Shown: positions 37,444 to 50,231, counted from the stretch's first letter. The stretch: DNA of 64,000 nucleotides from Salinicoccus sp. Bachu38 (GCF_038561955.2 NZ_CP138333.2:868001-932000); one strand, 5' to 3'. Program-made: numbers and translations. The notes: generated by a model from the sequence alone, not told the origin.

Positions 37444-38778
37444 GTGGCATTTGAATTCAAACTGCCGGATATCGGTGAAGGTATCCATGAAGGTGAAATC
37501 GTCAAGTGGTTCATAGGTGAAGGCGATGAAATCAAAGAGGACGACGTACTTGCAGAAGTGCAGAATGACAAGGCGGTTGTTGAAATCCCATCCCCAGTGG
37601 ATGGTACGATCAAGAAACTGCATGTTGAAGAAGGTACAGTGACAACTGTAGGGGAGACGATCGTTACGATCGACGATGGCTCCGAAGATTCCGGTGAAGA
37701 AGAACCGGCAAAAGAGGACAAGGAAGAGAAGAAAGAAGAATCTTCCGAGCAGAAGGAAGAAAAAGAAGCAGAAGATGAAACGGAAGAAAAGCCAAAAGAG
37801 GAAGCTTCCGAAGAGGAAGAGGACTCCAAGGATTCCGGCAAGGGCAAATCAGATGAACGTATCATCGCGATGCCATCTGTACGCAAGTTTGCACGCGATA
37901 ATGATGTCGACATCAACGAAGTATCCGGCAGTGGCAAGAACGGCCGTGTGCTTAAAGAAGATATCGAAGCATTCATGAACGGTGAACAGACTTCCACGGA
38001 TTCTGAAGAGGAAGCGGAAGCATCCGAAGAGCAGGATGAAGGCAAGCAGGAGAAACAGGTTGCACCTGAAGGCGACTTCCCTGAAACACGCGAAAAGATG
38101 AGCGGCATGAGAAAAGCGATTGCGAAGGCAATGGTGAACTCCAAGCAGACATCCCCTCACGTGACGCATCTTGATGAAGTCGAAGTTCAGGCCCTATGGG
38201 ACCACAGGAAGAAATTCAAGGGTGTTGCAGAAGAGCAGGGCATTAAGCTCACATTCCTCCCTTACGTTGTGAAGGCCCTTGTGTCAATGCTCAAGAAATA
38301 TCCTGAGTTCAACACATCAATCGATAATGAAACATTTGAAGTTATCCAGAAACATTATTATAATGTGGGTATTGCTGCGGATACAGAACGCGGACTTGTC
38401 GTGCCTGTCGTGAAGCATGCCGACAAGAAATCCATGTTTGAAATCTCCGATGAAATCAACAATCTTGCTGTAAAAGCACGTGATGGCAAGCTGTCAGGCG
38501 AAGAGATGAAAGGCGGATCCATGACGATTTCAAATCTTGGTTCTGCAGGTGGACAATGGTTCACTCCTGTCATCAACCAGCCGGAAGTTGCGATTCTCGG
38601 CATCGGCCGTATCGAACAGAAGGCCATTGTCAGAGATGGGGAAATCGTTGCAGCACCTGTGCTTGCCCTGTCACTCAGCTATGACCACAGACAGATTGAT
38701 GGAATGACAGCACAGAACGCCCTGAACCATGTTAAACGTTTGCTTAACAATCCAGAATTACTATTAATGGAGGGATAA
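37444..38778 (+). CDS. pdhC: Dihydrolipoamide acetyltransferase (PDH E2)
   Basis: A 444-residue core of the PDH complex. One N-terminal lipoyl domain (1-78) has the lipoylated Lys in [12 protein letters not shown] long acidic Glu/Lys-rich linker (about 80-140) leads to the peripheral subunit-binding domain ([20 protein letters not shown], about 145-180), then a second acidic linker and the catalytic domain ending in [13 protein letters not shown] start at 37,444 after AAGGAGG. Confidence 0.96.
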   Translation: MAFEFKLPDIGEGIHEGEIVKWFIGEGDEIKEDDVLAEVQNDKAVVEIPSPVDGTIKKLHVEEGTVTTVGETIVTIDDGSEDSGEEEPAKEDKEEKKEESSEQKEEKEAEDETEEKPKEEASEEEEDSKDSGKGKSDERIIAMPSVRKFARDNDVDINEVSGSGKNGRVLKEDIEAFMNGEQTSTDSEEEAEASEEQDEGKQEKQVAPEGDFPETREKMSGMRKAIAKAMVNSKQTSPHVTHLDEVEVQALWDHRKKFKGVAEEQGIKLTFLPYVVKALVSMLKKYPEFNTSIDNETFEVIQKHYYNVGIAADTERGLVVPVVKHADKKSMFEISDEINNLAVKARDGKLSGEEMKGGSMTISNLGSAGGQWFTPVINQPEVAILGIGRIEQKAIVRDGEIVAAPVLALSLSYDHRQIDGMTAQNALNHVKRLLNNPELLLMEG

Positions 38779-38784
38779 TTACAG

Positions 38785-40191
38785 ATGGTAGTTGGAGATT
38801 TTCCTATTGAAACCGATACAATTGTAGTTGGCGCCGGCCCAGGAGGCTATGTTGCAGCAATCCGTGCAGCACAGCTCGGCCAGAAAGTGACGATCGTAGA
38901 GAAGGATGTTCTTGGCGGTGTATGTCTGAATGTCGGATGTATTCCTTCCAAGGCCATGATCTCTTCTTCCCACCGTTTCCACCAGGCCCAGGACTCTGAA
39001 GACATGGGGGTCATCACCGAAGGTGTCAAACTTGATTTTTCAAAAGTGCAATCCTTCAAGGAGAGCGTAGTCAAAAAGCTCACTGGCGGTGTGGAAAGCC
39101 TGCTCAAAGGAAACAAGGTTGAAATCGTCAAAGGCGAAGCGTACTTCGTTGACGAGAACAAAATGAAAGTCATGGATGAGAAGCAGTCCCAGACTTATGA
39201 ATTCAAAAATGCAATCATCGCTACAGGTTCCCGTCCGATCGAGATTCCTGGCTTCAAATTCGGTGAACGTGTTCTGGATTCCACAGGTGCACTTGCACTT
39301 GAAGAAAAGCCGGAAAAACTCGTCGTCATCGGTGGCGGCTACATCGGTTCCGAGCTGGGTACAGCCTATGCAAACTTCGGCACTGAAGTAACGATTCTTG
39401 AAGGCGCGAAAGATATTCTTGGCGGATTCGAAAAACAGATGACGCAGCTTGTCAAAAAGAAACTCAAGAAAAAAGGCGTGACCATCGAAACAGAGGCGAT
39501 GGCCAAAGAAGCCGAAGAGACGGAAGACGGCGTCAAGGTGACTTATGAAGTCAAAGGCGAAACGAAAGAGATCGAAGCGGACTATGTGCTCGTCACAGTC
39601 GGCCGCCGCCCGAATACGGACGAACTTGGTCTCGAAGAAATCGGCGTAAAAATGACGGACAAAGGCATTGTCGAAGTCGACAAGCAGTCCAGGACTTCCG
39701 TGAAGAACATCTTTGCAATCGGCGACATCGTCCCAGGTCTTCCACTTGCCCACAAAGCAAGCTACGAAGGCAAAGTGGCGGCAGAAGCGATTGCCGGAGA
39801 AAAATCCGAAGTCGACTACCTCGGCATGCCGGCTGTCTGCTTCACCGAGCCTGAACTTGCAACTGTAGGCTACAACGAGGCGGATGCCAAAGAAGCTGGA
39901 TTCGAAGTGAAGACTGGCAAATTCCCATTCGCGGCGAACGGCCGTGCACTGGGTCTCAATGAAACCGACGGTTTCGTCAAACTGGTTTCACGCAAAGAAG
40001 ACGGCTTGCTTCTTGGTGCCCAGGTGGCAGGTACAGGTGCTTCCGACATCATCGCTGAACTCGGTCTTGCAGTAGAGACCGGCATGACGGCGGAGGACAT
40101 CGCCCTCACAATCCATGCCCACCCGACACTTGGAGAGATTCCAATGGAAGCGGCAGACGTTGTGCTCGGCAAACCGATCCACACTATGTAA
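38785..40191 (+). CDS. pdhD: Dihydrolipoamide dehydrogenase (PDH E3)
   Basis: A 468-residue FAD/NAD disulfide oxidoreductase. [19 protein letters not shown] binds [16 protein letters not shown] holds the redox disulfide, [20 protein letters not shown] binds NAD, and [14 protein letters not shown] is the C-terminal His-Glu pair. The ATG follows GGAGGG. It closes the pdh operon. Confidence 0.96.
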   Translation: MVVGDFPIETDTIVVGAGPGGYVAAIRAAQLGQKVTIVEKDVLGGVCLNVGCIPSKAMISSSHRFHQAQDSEDMGVITEGVKLDFSKVQSFKESVVKKLTGGVESLLKGNKVEIVKGEAYFVDENKMKVMDEKQSQTYEFKNAIIATGSRPIEIPGFKFGERVLDSTGALALEEKPEKLVVIGGGYIGSELGTAYANFGTEVTILEGAKDILGGFEKQMTQLVKKKLKKKGVTIETEAMAKEAEETEDGVKVTYEVKGETKEIEADYVLVTVGRRPNTDELGLEEIGVKMTDKGIVEVDKQSRTSVKNIFAIGDIVPGLPLAHKASYEGKVAAEAIAGEKSEVDYLGMPAVCFTEPELATVGYNEADAKEAGFEVKTGKFPFAANGRALGLNETDGFVKLVSRKEDGLLLGAQVAGTGASDIIAELGLAVETGMTAEDIALTIHAHPTLGEIPMEAADVVLGKPIHTM

Positions 40192-40204
40192 TAGGACTGA
40201 CCAT

Positions 40205-40235
40205 GGGCGCCCGGATGGGCGCCCTTTCTTTATTT
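40205..40235 (+). terminator. Terminator of pdhABCD
   Basis: A stem GGGCGCC/GGCGCCC with a 6-base loop is followed by a T-rich tract. It lies between pdhD and the UPF0223 gene. Confidence 0.75.
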
Positions 40236-40256
40236 TTGACAGATAGGAGTCTGAGT

Positions 40257-40529
40257 ATGGAAGAATACAGCTATCCGATAGATGTCGACTGGACAACAGA
40301 TGAAATCATCGATGTCGTCGCATTCTTCGAGGCCATTGAAAAAGCTTACGACGAGGGCATCGTCGCGTCGGAACTGAAAGGGAAGTACCACAATTTCAAG
40401 ACGGTTGTTCCCGGAAAGGCCGAGGAGAAGACCATTTTCAGGGAATTCAAATCAAACAGTGGCCTCGAGTCCTACCCGGCGGTCAAACTGCTCAAGGATG
40501 CCGATGATAACGATGTCATCAGAATATAG
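40257..40529 (+). CDS. UPF0223 family protein (YktA-like)
   Basis: A 90-residue helical protein. YSYPIDVDWTTDEIIDVVAF at the N-terminus and YDEGIVASELKGKYHNFKTVVPGKAEEK are the UPF0223 family core; function is unknown. The ATG at 40,257 follows ATAGGAGTCTGAG; an earlier ATG at 40,203 lies in the terminator. In B. subtilis the relative yktA neighbours yktB (UPF0637) and yktC (inositol monophosphatase); here the branched-chain block and a DUF4064-like gene separate them. Confidence 0.88.
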   Translation: MEEYSYPIDVDWTTDEIIDVVAFFEAIEKAYDEGIVASELKGKYHNFKTVVPGKAEEKTIFREFKSNSGLESYPAVKLLKDADDNDVIRI

Positions 40530-40541
40530 ACCTGTACACCA

Positions 40542-40572
40542 AGCCTGTTCCCAGCCGGGGGCAGGTTTTTTC
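40542..40572 (+). terminator. Terminator of the UPF0223 gene
   Basis: An interrupted stem CCTG..CCC/GGG..CAGG is followed by six T. Confidence 0.65.
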
Positions 40573-40679
40573 TGAAGTAATGAAAATATCAGACATTGCA
40601 GATGTCACTGAGTGTTCCGGGTGTGCCTGGGATGGTTCGGTCGGCATAATCAATCCAGCCACATATACCGCTCAGAGTT

Positions 40680-40704
40680 GATTAAAATATCGACGGTAGG
40701 GTAT
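40680..40704 (+). promoter_or_regulatory. SigB-type promoter for the DUF4064-like gene
   Basis: GATTAA is followed after 13 bases by GGGTAT. One mismatch in the upstream hexamer, none in the downstream one. It lies 36 bases before the start codon. Confidence 0.65.
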
Positions 40705-40740
40705 TATTCAAAATGAGGACATAATATCTGGGAGGTTAAC

Positions 40741-41817
40741 ATGGCTAGAAAAAATTACACACAAACAGTAGAACCTGTCAGCCGGATTGCTGAAAAGATT
40801 TTTGGGTGGCTGGCCTGGCTCGGCCTGCTTGCGATTACCGCTTTGCTTCTATTCTTTTCACTGGTCACCATGAACGATCCTGCATTCGTTGATAATCTGA
40901 GACAGCAGCTTGAGACGGAATTCCAGAACTTGGCACAGCAGGGTCAGGATCTGGGGGCAGCTCCGGGGGAGATTGCCAACATGGCAGTCGGCTGGCTGAA
41001 TAACGTCTGGATGATTGCCCTTTATCTTGCGATACCGTTGATTCTCGGGCTTTTCGGACTATTGACGATGCGCCGCAGAATACTTGCCGGATTCCTGCTC
41101 CTTATTGCAGGGATTCTGACTGCACCACTGATTGCATTCGTCATCACTGGACTGATTCCGCTATTCTTCGTCATTGCAGCGATTCTTCTGTTCGTCAGAA
41201 AAGATCGTGTCATCACCCATGATGACGACATGGAGCCGCTTGACGACAGAAGAGATGCCACCGAACGCCGTGGAGATGGCATCCAGAATGACAGACGTGG
41301 CGCACCAGTTGATGATGCAGCATACGATCGTCGCCGTGATATGGAAAGGGACCTGGAAGACAATCAGGTGAACCGCCGTGGAGACGATCCTGTCAGAAGG
41401 TATGAAGAGGACCGTGAAAAACAGCGGCATGCGGATGAAATTGATGAGAGGCAGCGTACCGGAAGGGACGATGACCTGGAAAAGACACGGACATTCCGTA
41501 GCCTGGACGATAGTGACAGAGGCGACCGTTCAGGTGTCGTCGCCCGCGATGCACAGTCGGACAGGGAAGGTGAATATGGTTCACGTGGTGAAGACCAAGA
41601 CCGCTATGTCGACCGCAACATCGATTCACAGGAGACGACGGAACCGGTCATAGAAGAAGAGTATGCACGCCGGGGTGGTATCGGTGCTGAAAGGGATGAT
41701 GGCAGCGAAATCACATCGGATGATGAATCAGTGAATCGCCGTGGAGAGGATTACGACTACGGTGCAACGAGAGAGCGACGGGATAATGTCAACCGCCGCA
41801 ACAATGACACTCTGTAA
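40741..41817 (+). CDS. DUF4064-like membrane protein with long charged RRG-repeat tail
   Basis: A 358-residue protein. The N-terminal half (residues about 20-155) has four hydrophobic helices in the pattern of DUF4064 proteins. Residues 156-358 are extremely Asp/Arg/Glu-rich, without hydrophobic runs, so probably disordered. The tail repeats an (N)RRG element at residues 177, 185, 212, 310 and 333 and ends NRRNNDTL. Tail codon use is not foreign to the region. A SigB-type promoter precedes it and a strong terminator follows, so it is a single-gene stress unit. Function unknown. Confidence 0.8.
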   Translation: MARKNYTQTVEPVSRIAEKIFGWLAWLGLLAITALLLFFSLVTMNDPAFVDNLRQQLETEFQNLAQQGQDLGAAPGEIANMAVGWLNNVWMIALYLAIPLILGLFGLLTMRRRILAGFLLLIAGILTAPLIAFVITGLIPLFFVIAAILLFVRKDRVITHDDDMEPLDDRRDATERRGDGIQNDRRGAPVDDAAYDRRRDMERDLEDNQVNRRGDDPVRRYEEDREKQRHADEIDERQRTGRDDDLEKTRTFRSLDDSDRGDRSGVVARDAQSDREGEYGSRGEDQDRYVDRNIDSQETTEPVIEEEYARRGGIGAERDDGSEITSDDESVNRRGEDYDYGATRERRDNVNRRNNDTL

Positions 41818-41834
41818 TTGAATGATATGGCTTC

Positions 41835-41868
41835 AGCCCCGGCTCCACGAGCCGGGGCTTTAATTTTT
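41835..41868 (+). terminator. Terminator of the DUF4064-like gene
   Basis: An 11-bp perfect stem AGCCCCGGCTC/GAGCCGGGGCT is followed by TTAATTTTTATT. Confidence 0.9.
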
Positions 41869-41887
41869 ATTCTGAACTCCCTTCATT

Positions 41888-41901
41888 TGTAACCGGTTTC
41901 A
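41888..41901 (+). promoter_or_regulatory. CcpA cre-type site upstream of the BASS-ilvD unit
   Basis: TGTAACCGGTTTCA matches the cre consensus TGWNANCGNTNWCA at every defined position. It lies about 150 bases before the first start codon, upstream of the likely promoter. Confidence 0.6.
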
Positions 41902-41951
41902 TTCAAATATGCCAATGGCTCCAGCCATGCAATTGTAAAAATATAATTTCA

Positions 41952-41966
41952 AAGATTCTAAAAATT
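41952..41966 (-). promoter_or_regulatory. CodY box upstream of the BASS-ilvD unit
   Basis: On the minus strand AATTTTTAGAATCTT differs from AATTTTCWGAAAATT at three positions. CodY represses branched-chain synthesis when isoleucine, leucine, valine and GTP are plentiful. A likely extended -10 (TGT-TAAGAT, 42,000-42,008) lies downstream. Confidence 0.55.
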
Positions 41967-42052
41967 TTAATAAAATCTCTAGGCTATTCCCACTTTATCT
42001 GTTAAGATACTTTCTATAGTTTCAAGCATTATCCAATGAGGAGGGAAAGTGA

Positions 42053-43024
42053 ATGAATGGTTTGGCAAGACTGAGTCAATTCATAGGGAGTACGTTTGGC
42101 ATCTGGGTCATCATTTTTGCGATCCTGTCATTTGTTCTGCCAGGAGGATTTACATGGATAGCACCATACATAAACCTGCTGCTCGGCATCATCATGTTCG
42201 GCATGGGTCTGACACTCAGGCTTACGGACTTCAAAAGGGTGCTGAAAGCACCGAAACTGGTCTTCATCGTCGTACTGTCACAGTACACGATCATGCCACT
42301 GTTGGCACTCGGGCTGGTCGTACTCTTCCAGTTGCCGCCTGAAATTGCGGTCGGTGTCATCCTGGTCGGGTGTACACCTGGAGGAACGTCATCGAATGTC
42401 ATGACTTTCCTGGCAAAAGGGAATACGGCACTGTCGGTGACAGCAACTGCGGTATCTACGGTCCTTGCACCGGTCCTGACACCTGCGCTTACACTGCTGC
42501 TCGCAAGTGCGTGGCTTCCGGTGTCATTCATGGATCTCTTTATCTCGATCATCCAGATTGTACTGGTTCCGATTGCACTCGGCCTGGCGGTGAGGATGCT
42601 GCTCGGCGATCGTGTTGAAAAGGGCATTTCCATTCTGCCGCTCATCTCCGTGGTCGGCATCGTCGGTGTCGTCGCAGCGGTCGTATCGAACAATACGGAG
42701 GCAATCATGCAGTCCGGACTCCTGATCTTCGGCGTGGTCATACTGCACAATGTGCTTGGCTACCTCGTGGGATTCGGCCTGGCCAAAGTGCTGCGTTTCG
42801 ATCTTGCCGACCAGAAGGCGGTATCGATTGAAGTCGGCATGCAGAATTCAGGGCTCGCAGCGGCATTGTCCGCAGCACACTTCTCACCGCTCTCCGCCGT
42901 GCCGGCTGCATTGTTCAGCGTATGGCACAATATTTCCGGCTCCATGGTCGCAACGTGGATGAGCAAATATCGTGAAGATGAGACAGGAGCAGAATCAGTC
43001 AAAAATGAAGAAGTACATGTATAA
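42053..43024 (+). CDS. Bile acid:sodium symporter (BASS) family transporter
   Basis: A 323-residue protein with about ten membrane helices. LLLGIIMFGMGLTLRLTDFKRV and GVILVGCTPGGTSSNVMTFLAKGN, plus ISIEVGMQNSGLAAALSAAHFSP-type sequence in the second half, are BASS signatures (helix-crossing regions). BASS members move bile acids, pyruvate, pantoate/ketopantoate or other organic anions with Na+. Linkage to ilvD under CodY/CcpA-type sites suggests a 2-oxo acid or ketopantoate substrate; this is inference. The ATG follows GAGGAGGG. Confidence 0.85.
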   Translation: MNGLARLSQFIGSTFGIWVIIFAILSFVLPGGFTWIAPYINLLLGIIMFGMGLTLRLTDFKRVLKAPKLVFIVVLSQYTIMPLLALGLVVLFQLPPEIAVGVILVGCTPGGTSSNVMTFLAKGNTALSVTATAVSTVLAPVLTPALTLLLASAWLPVSFMDLFISIIQIVLVPIALGLAVRMLLGDRVEKGISILPLISVVGIVGVVAAVVSNNTEAIMQSGLLIFGVVILHNVLGYLVGFGLAKVLRFDLADQKAVSIEVGMQNSGLAAALSAAHFSPLSAVPAALFSVWHNISGSMVATWMSKYREDETGAESVKNEEVHV

Positions 43025-43054
43025 TGAGTCATAATCATGAAAGGTGGTTTTTGA

Positions 43055-44758
43055 ATGTCAACAGAAGGAAAGACTAAAAAGGATCTTCGCATCAAAAGCA
43101 AAGTGTATACGGAAAGTGACGTAAAGGCACCGAACAGGGCAATGCTCCGTGCTGTCGGACTGACAGATGAAAGCTTCACAAAGCCGCAGATCGGCATCGC
43201 CAGCACATGGGCCGAGGTGACACCATGCAACCTCCATCTGAACGACCTCGCAAAAGAGGCGAAGGCGGGCGCGGCAGAAGCGGGCGGCGTGCCGCTCCAG
43301 TTCAACACGATCACCGTGTCAGATGGGATTTCCATGGGGACGCAGGGCATGCGCTATTCCCTGCCATCACGCGACCTGATCGCCGACTCCATCGAAACGG
43401 TCGTAGGGGCCGAGAATCTGGATGGACTTGTGGCCATCGGTGCATGCGACAAGAACATCCCGGGCTGTGCGATTGCGATCGCCAATGCGGAAGTGCCGGC
43501 GGTATTCGTCTATGGTGGCACAATTGCACCGGGCCAGCATAGAGGCCGCGACATCGACCTGGTCAGCGTTTTTGAAGGCGTCGGCAAGCTGAACGCTGGT
43601 GAAATCGATGAAAAGGAACTGAACCAGATCGAATGCAATGCATGCCCAGGAGCTGGAGCATGTGGCGGAATGTATACTGCCAACACCATGGCATCGGCAA
43701 TGGAGGCGCTCGGTCTGAGCCTGCCCGGCAGTGCATCAAATCCGGCCGAATCACAGGCGAAAGCTGAAGATGTCAAAGCTGCGGGTGAAGCGGTCTACAA
43801 GCTGCTCGAGGAAGGCATCTATCCGAAGGACATCATGACCGAGAAGGCATTTGAGAATGCCATCACAGTCGTCATGGCACTGGGCGGATCGACGAATGCG
43901 ATTCTGCACCTCCTCGCCATCGCGCATGCGGCGGAAGTGGATCTGACAATCGACGATTTCAACCGCATCCAGGAGAAGGTGCCGCACCTGGCAGACCTGA
44001 AACCGAGCGGCCGCTATGTCATGCAGGACCTCTACAAGGCTGGCGGCGTGCAGGGCGTCATGAAGATGCTGCATAGGGAAGGTTATCTCCATGGGGACTG
44101 CATCACGGTGACCGGCAAGACAGTGGCTGAAAATCTTGAAGAAGTGGAGGATCTTGTGGATGGTCAGGATGTCATCATGCCGTTCGACAATCCCAAACGT
44201 GCCGATGGCCCGCTCATCGTCCTGAAAGGAAACCTGTCACCGACAGGTGCAGTGGCGAAGGTCTCCGGTGTGAAAGTTGCCCGTCATGAAGGCCCGGCCA
44301 GGGTGTTCGACAATGAGAAGGAGGCGTCCGATGCCGTATTGGCCAATGAAATCAATGAAGGGGACGTCCTCGTAATCCGCTATGTCGGACCGAAGGGCGG
44401 GCCGGGCATGCCGGAGATGCTCTCCATTTCCAGCCTCCTCGTCGGCAAAGGTCTCGGCGAGAAGGTCGCACTGCTCACAGACGGCCGCTTCTCCGGAGGC
44501 ACGCACGGGCTCGTCGTCGGCCACATTTCACCTGAAGCGCAAAGTGGGGGACCGATCGCTTTCCTCAAGGAAGGGGATATGGTGACGATCGACTCCACGA
44601 AGAAGGAGATATCCTGTGATGTATCCGAAGAAGAGATGGACAGGCGCCGTGGCGAGTGGGAAGCGCCGCCCCTCTACAAAAAAGGTGTGCTCGGCAAATA
44701 TGCGCACAATGTAACCTGTTCCTCAGAAGGTGCAGTGACGGATTACCTCACCAAATAG
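43055..44758 (+). CDS. ilvD: Dihydroxy-acid dehydratase
   Basis: A 567-residue Fe-S dehydratase forming 2-oxo acids in valine/isoleucine synthesis. [10 protein letters not shown] and [19 protein letters not shown] provide the cluster Cys residues; [10 protein letters not shown] and [11 protein letters not shown] are family motifs. The ATG follows AAAGGTGG. It is transcribed with the BASS gene and separated from ilvB by a terminator and a T-box leader, unlike S. aureus where ilvD heads the ilv-leu operon. Confidence 0.95.
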   Translation: MSTEGKTKKDLRIKSKVYTESDVKAPNRAMLRAVGLTDESFTKPQIGIASTWAEVTPCNLHLNDLAKEAKAGAAEAGGVPLQFNTITVSDGISMGTQGMRYSLPSRDLIADSIETVVGAENLDGLVAIGACDKNIPGCAIAIANAEVPAVFVYGGTIAPGQHRGRDIDLVSVFEGVGKLNAGEIDEKELNQIECNACPGAGACGGMYTANTMASAMEALGLSLPGSASNPAESQAKAEDVKAAGEAVYKLLEEGIYPKDIMTEKAFENAITVVMALGGSTNAILHLLAIAHAAEVDLTIDDFNRIQEKVPHLADLKPSGRYVMQDLYKAGGVQGVMKMLHREGYLHGDCITVTGKTVAENLEEVEDLVDGQDVIMPFDNPKRADGPLIVLKGNLSPTGAVAKVSGVKVARHEGPARVFDNEKEASDAVLANEINEGDVLVIRYVGPKGGPGMPEMLSISSLLVGKGLGEKVALLTDGRFSGGTHGLVVGHISPEAQSGGPIAFLKEGDMVTIDSTKKEISCDVSEEEMDRRRGEWEAPPLYKKGVLGKYAHNVTCSSEGAVTDYLTK

Positions 44759-44766
44759 AACATGCA

Positions 44767-44800
44767 TGCACGGCATAATCATGCCGTGCATTTTTTATTT
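44767..44800 (+). terminator. Terminator of the BASS-ilvD unit
   Basis: A 10-bp perfect stem TGCACGGCAT/ATGCCGTGCA is followed by T6. Confidence 0.9.
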
Positions 44801-44874
44801 TGAGGCATATATGGGGCAATTAGAAATAAATCAGAAAAAATATTTTATTTTTAGAAACCTTGACATGACAGTAA

Positions 44875-44888
44875 TGTAACCGTTTACA
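44875..44888 (+). promoter_or_regulatory. CcpA cre-type site at the ilvB promoter
   Basis: TGTAACCGTTTACA matches TGWNANCGNTNWCA at every defined position. It is the core of the dyad AATGTAA-CCGT-TTACATT and overlaps the promoter hexamers. Confidence 0.65.
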
Positions 44889-44901
44889 TTTTCAGAAATA
44901 T
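44887..44901 (+). promoter_or_regulatory. CodY box at the ilvB promoter
   Basis: CATTTTCAGAAATAT differs from AATTTTCWGAAAATT at three positions and keeps the central TTTTCAGAAA intact. It abuts the cre-type site. Confidence 0.65.
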
Positions 44902-45004
44902 TAGATAATTTAAAATTATTTAGAAACAGGTGGTTGATTTCTTTCTTCAAACGTTATAAGATTACTTTCAATATCACATATCAGAAATGTCAGATAAATA
45001 TAAA

Positions 45005-45308
45005 TCACAGAAAAACGACGAGGGGAACGTAGATGAAAGACAAGTCGATTACCAGAGACCCGGGATGCTGGAAACCGGGATTGACGCTTTCTTCTATCTC
45101 GACCCTGAGTGCCGGACTGAAAGATTGAGTAGGCTCGGCCGGGTGGATGACACCCGTTACCAAAACGGACTTTTTTATAAGTCCATAAGGCATGCTTCGC
45201 AAGAAGCATGCAAAACTGGGTGGTACCGTGAAATAGCTCTTTTCGCCCCATGACATGCTCGCAGTCCGACTGGGAGTAGAACGTGGGGGAAAAGGGCTAT
45301 TTTTTTAT
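45005..45308 (+). ncRNA. T-box riboswitch leader of the ilv-leu operon
   Basis: A leader of about 300 bases with T-box elements. Stem I spans roughly 45,008-45,125. The specifier is probably CTC (45,098-45,100, leucine, followed by a purine as usual); ATC (45,096-45,098, isoleucine) overlaps it and cannot be excluded by eye. A hairpin GCATGCTT/AAGCATGC (45,190-45,212) is followed by the T-box CTGGGTGGTACCGTG (45,216-45,230), whose TGGT pairs with the tRNA acceptor end. The terminator stem runs from 45,232 to 45,300 with T7. Uncharged tRNA would favour readthrough. Confidence 0.93.
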
Positions 45309-45362
45309 AACAGAAGCAAATACAGATGATCTTGCTCAAGATTTACAAGGAGGTAAGTGGTA

Positions 45363-47096
45363 ATGAAAACACAAACTGAAACGCACACACAACCAGTTGA
45401 ACAGAAACTGAGGACCGGGGCTGACCTTTTCGTCCAGTCACTTGTTGAAGAGAAGGTGGACACAGTATTCGGCTATCCTGGTGGGGCAGTGCTGCCGATC
45501 TATGATGCACTATATCGGGCGGATGCTCCGTTTCAGCATATTCTATGCAGGCACGAACAGGGCCTCATCCATGCTGCTGAAGGCTACGCAAGGGTAACAG
45601 GCAAACCTGGTGTCGTCATTGCCACTTCAGGACCGGGGGCAACCAACCTGATTACAGGCATCACGGACGCAATGATGGATTCACTGCCGGTCGTCGTATT
45701 CACCGGACAGGTGTCAACTGCAGTCATCGGCTCCGATGCTTTCCAGGAAGCGGATGTAATCGGCCTGACAACTCCGATAACGAAGCATAATTATCAGGTG
45801 ACGGATATCAAGGACCTGCCGCGGATAACCAGAGAAGCGTTCCACATCGCTACGACAGGCCGGCCGGGACCGGTTGTCGTCGATATTCCGAAGAACATCG
45901 CCCAGGAGATCACGGACAAGACATTCGATACTTCATTCCATCTTCCGGGATACCAGCCGACGGTCAAGCCGAATCCGCTGCAGATCAGAAGACTCGCCGA
46001 AGCGCTTGCGAAAGCGAAGAAACCGGTACTTCTTGCCGGTGCAGGTGTCCATTTTGCAGATGCTTCTGAGGAACTCAAGGCTTTCGCCGAAAAGTTCGAA
46101 CTGCCGGTCACGACGACACTGCTCGGACTTGGCAGCTTCCCGGGAGGGCACGAACAGGCGCTCGGCATGGCCGGAATGCACGGCTCCTACAGTGCGAACA
46201 TGGCCATCTATGAAGCCGACCTGCTGATCAACATCGGTGCAAGGTTTGATGACCGGCTGACAGGTGCCATACAGCACTTTGCACCGGAAGCGGCAGTCGC
46301 ACATATCGATATAGATCCTGCTGAAATCGGCAAGAACATCGAGACGAAGATCCCGGTAGTCGGTGATGCCAAGGAAGCATTGACGGCATTGCTCGATATC
46401 GATATCGAATGCACAGACCATTCCAGCTGGAGTGAGGAAACGATGAACAATAAGAAGGAGTACCCATTCTGGTTCGAACGGTCCGATGATCTGATTTCAC
46501 CCCAATGGCTGATCGAATCGGTCCACCGCGAAACGGACGGGCATGCGATCGTCACAACGGATGTCGGTCAGCACCAGATGTGGGCGGCACAGTTCTACCA
46601 GTTCAATTCGCCGCACAAATGGGTGACGTCCGGCGGGCTCGGCACGATGGGCTTCGGCCTTCCGGCGGCAATCGGCGCACAGCTTGGCCGCCCGGAAGAG
46701 ACGGTGGTAGCCATTGTCGGAGATGGCGGCTTCCAGATGACCATGCAGGAGATGGCGGTCGTCAAGCAGCATAACCTGCCGATCAAGGTCATCATCGTCA
46801 ACAATGAAGCACTTGGCATGGTGAGGCAGTGGCAGGAGAAGTTTTATGAGGAACGCTACTCCGCTTCACTGATGACCGAGAATCCGGATTTCATCAAACT
46901 TGCTGAAGGCTTCGGGGTCAAGGGCATCCGGGTTTCAAAGGAAACCGATGTACCGTCCGTCATCAAGGAGGTCTTCCAGCATGACGGCCCGGTGCTTGTG
47001 GATGCCAGAGTGCAGAAGCTCGACAAAGTATTCCCGATGGTCGCTCCGGGCAAGGGAAACCATGAAATGATAGGGGTGAAACAATGCGAAGAATAA
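45363..47096 (+). CDS. ilvB: Acetolactate synthase large subunit
   Basis: A 577-residue TPP/FAD enzyme condensing pyruvate with pyruvate or 2-oxobutyrate. [16 protein letters not shown] with [15 protein letters not shown] carries the catalytic Glu; [16 protein letters not shown] is the TPP/Mg motif. The ATG at 45,363 is nine bases from GGAGG; the GTG two codons earlier is too close. It is the first gene of the eight-gene ilvBNC-leuABCD-ilvA operon behind the T-box. Confidence 0.95.
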   Translation: MKTQTETHTQPVEQKLRTGADLFVQSLVEEKVDTVFGYPGGAVLPIYDALYRADAPFQHILCRHEQGLIHAAEGYARVTGKPGVVIATSGPGATNLITGITDAMMDSLPVVVFTGQVSTAVIGSDAFQEADVIGLTTPITKHNYQVTDIKDLPRITREAFHIATTGRPGPVVVDIPKNIAQEITDKTFDTSFHLPGYQPTVKPNPLQIRRLAEALAKAKKPVLLAGAGVHFADASEELKAFAEKFELPVTTTLLGLGSFPGGHEQALGMAGMHGSYSANMAIYEADLLINIGARFDDRLTGAIQHFAPEAAVAHIDIDPAEIGKNIETKIPVVGDAKEALTALLDIDIECTDHSSWSEETMNNKKEYPFWFERSDDLISPQWLIESVHRETDGHAIVTTDVGQHQMWAAQFYQFNSPHKWVTSGGLGTMGFGLPAAIGAQLGRPEETVVAIVGDGGFQMTMQEMAVVKQHNLPIKVIIVNNEALGMVRQWQEKFYEERYSASLMTENPDFIKLAEGFGVKGIRVSKETDVPSVIKEVFQHDGPVLVDARVQKLDKVFPMVAPGKGNHEMIGVKQCEE

Positions 47097-47599
47097 TTAC
47101 AGCCACCGTCCAGAACTCGAGTGGCGTGCTGAACAGGATTACCGGCATGCTGTCGAAGCGGGCTTTCAATATAGAAAGCATCACAGTCGGCACAACCGAA
47201 ATAGAAGGAATATCCAAGATGACCTTCGTAGTGGAAATACCGGATGCAAACAAGATCGAACAGCTCACAAAGCAGCTGAATAAGCAGATCGATGTATTGA
47301 AAGTAAATGACATCACCGAAAAGGCCATTGTCCAAAGGGAACTTGCACTGATCAAGGTGGGCAGTACAAGTGCCTCCCGGGCAGAGATCCAAGGAGTCAT
47401 CGAACCGTTCAGGGCACGCGTCCTGGATGTATCGAGGGACAGCCTGGTGATAGAAGTGACAGGCAAACCGGATAAGATCGAGGCACTCATCGATCTGCTC
47501 CATCCGTACGGCATCAAGGACATGACACGGACAGGGGTGACGGCTTTCCCTCGAGGAAAGCAGCCCAGGCAGGTCCAGGAGTTCACACTAAGCGTATAG
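47084..47599 (+). CDS. ilvN: Acetolactate synthase regulatory subunit
   Basis: A 171-residue small subunit. An N-terminal ACT domain ([20 protein letters not shown], valine feedback site) and a C-terminal ALS_ss_C domain are both present, the full-length form. It overlaps ilvB by 13 bases. Also called ilvH in many genomes. Confidence 0.94.
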   Translation: MRRIITATVQNSSGVLNRITGMLSKRAFNIESITVGTTEIEGISKMTFVVEIPDANKIEQLTKQLNKQIDVLKVNDITEKAIVQRELALIKVGSTSASRAEIQGVIEPFRARVLDVSRDSLVIEVTGKPDKIEALIDLLHPYGIKDMTRTGVTAFPRGKQPRQVQEFTLSV

Positions 47600-47617
47600 C
47601 ATTAAAACAAAAAATAA

Positions 47618-50210
<2,593 letters not shown>

Positions 50211-50231
50211 AGTGAGATGGAGGGGTTCAAA

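Larger units (their letters stand above)
44860..44910 (+). promoter_or_regulatory. Promoter region of the ilvB-leu-ilvA operon
   Basis: Two readings are possible. TTGACA (44,860) with TTTACA 17 bases later; or TTTACA (44,883) as -35 with TAATTT 17 bases later. Both place the cre-type and CodY-type sites on the core promoter. Confidence 0.45.

Noticed and set aside
44987-45253. 88-codon open frame in the ilvB leader
   Set aside because: It is the T-box RNA read as protein; the conserved T-box and terminator explain the sequence.
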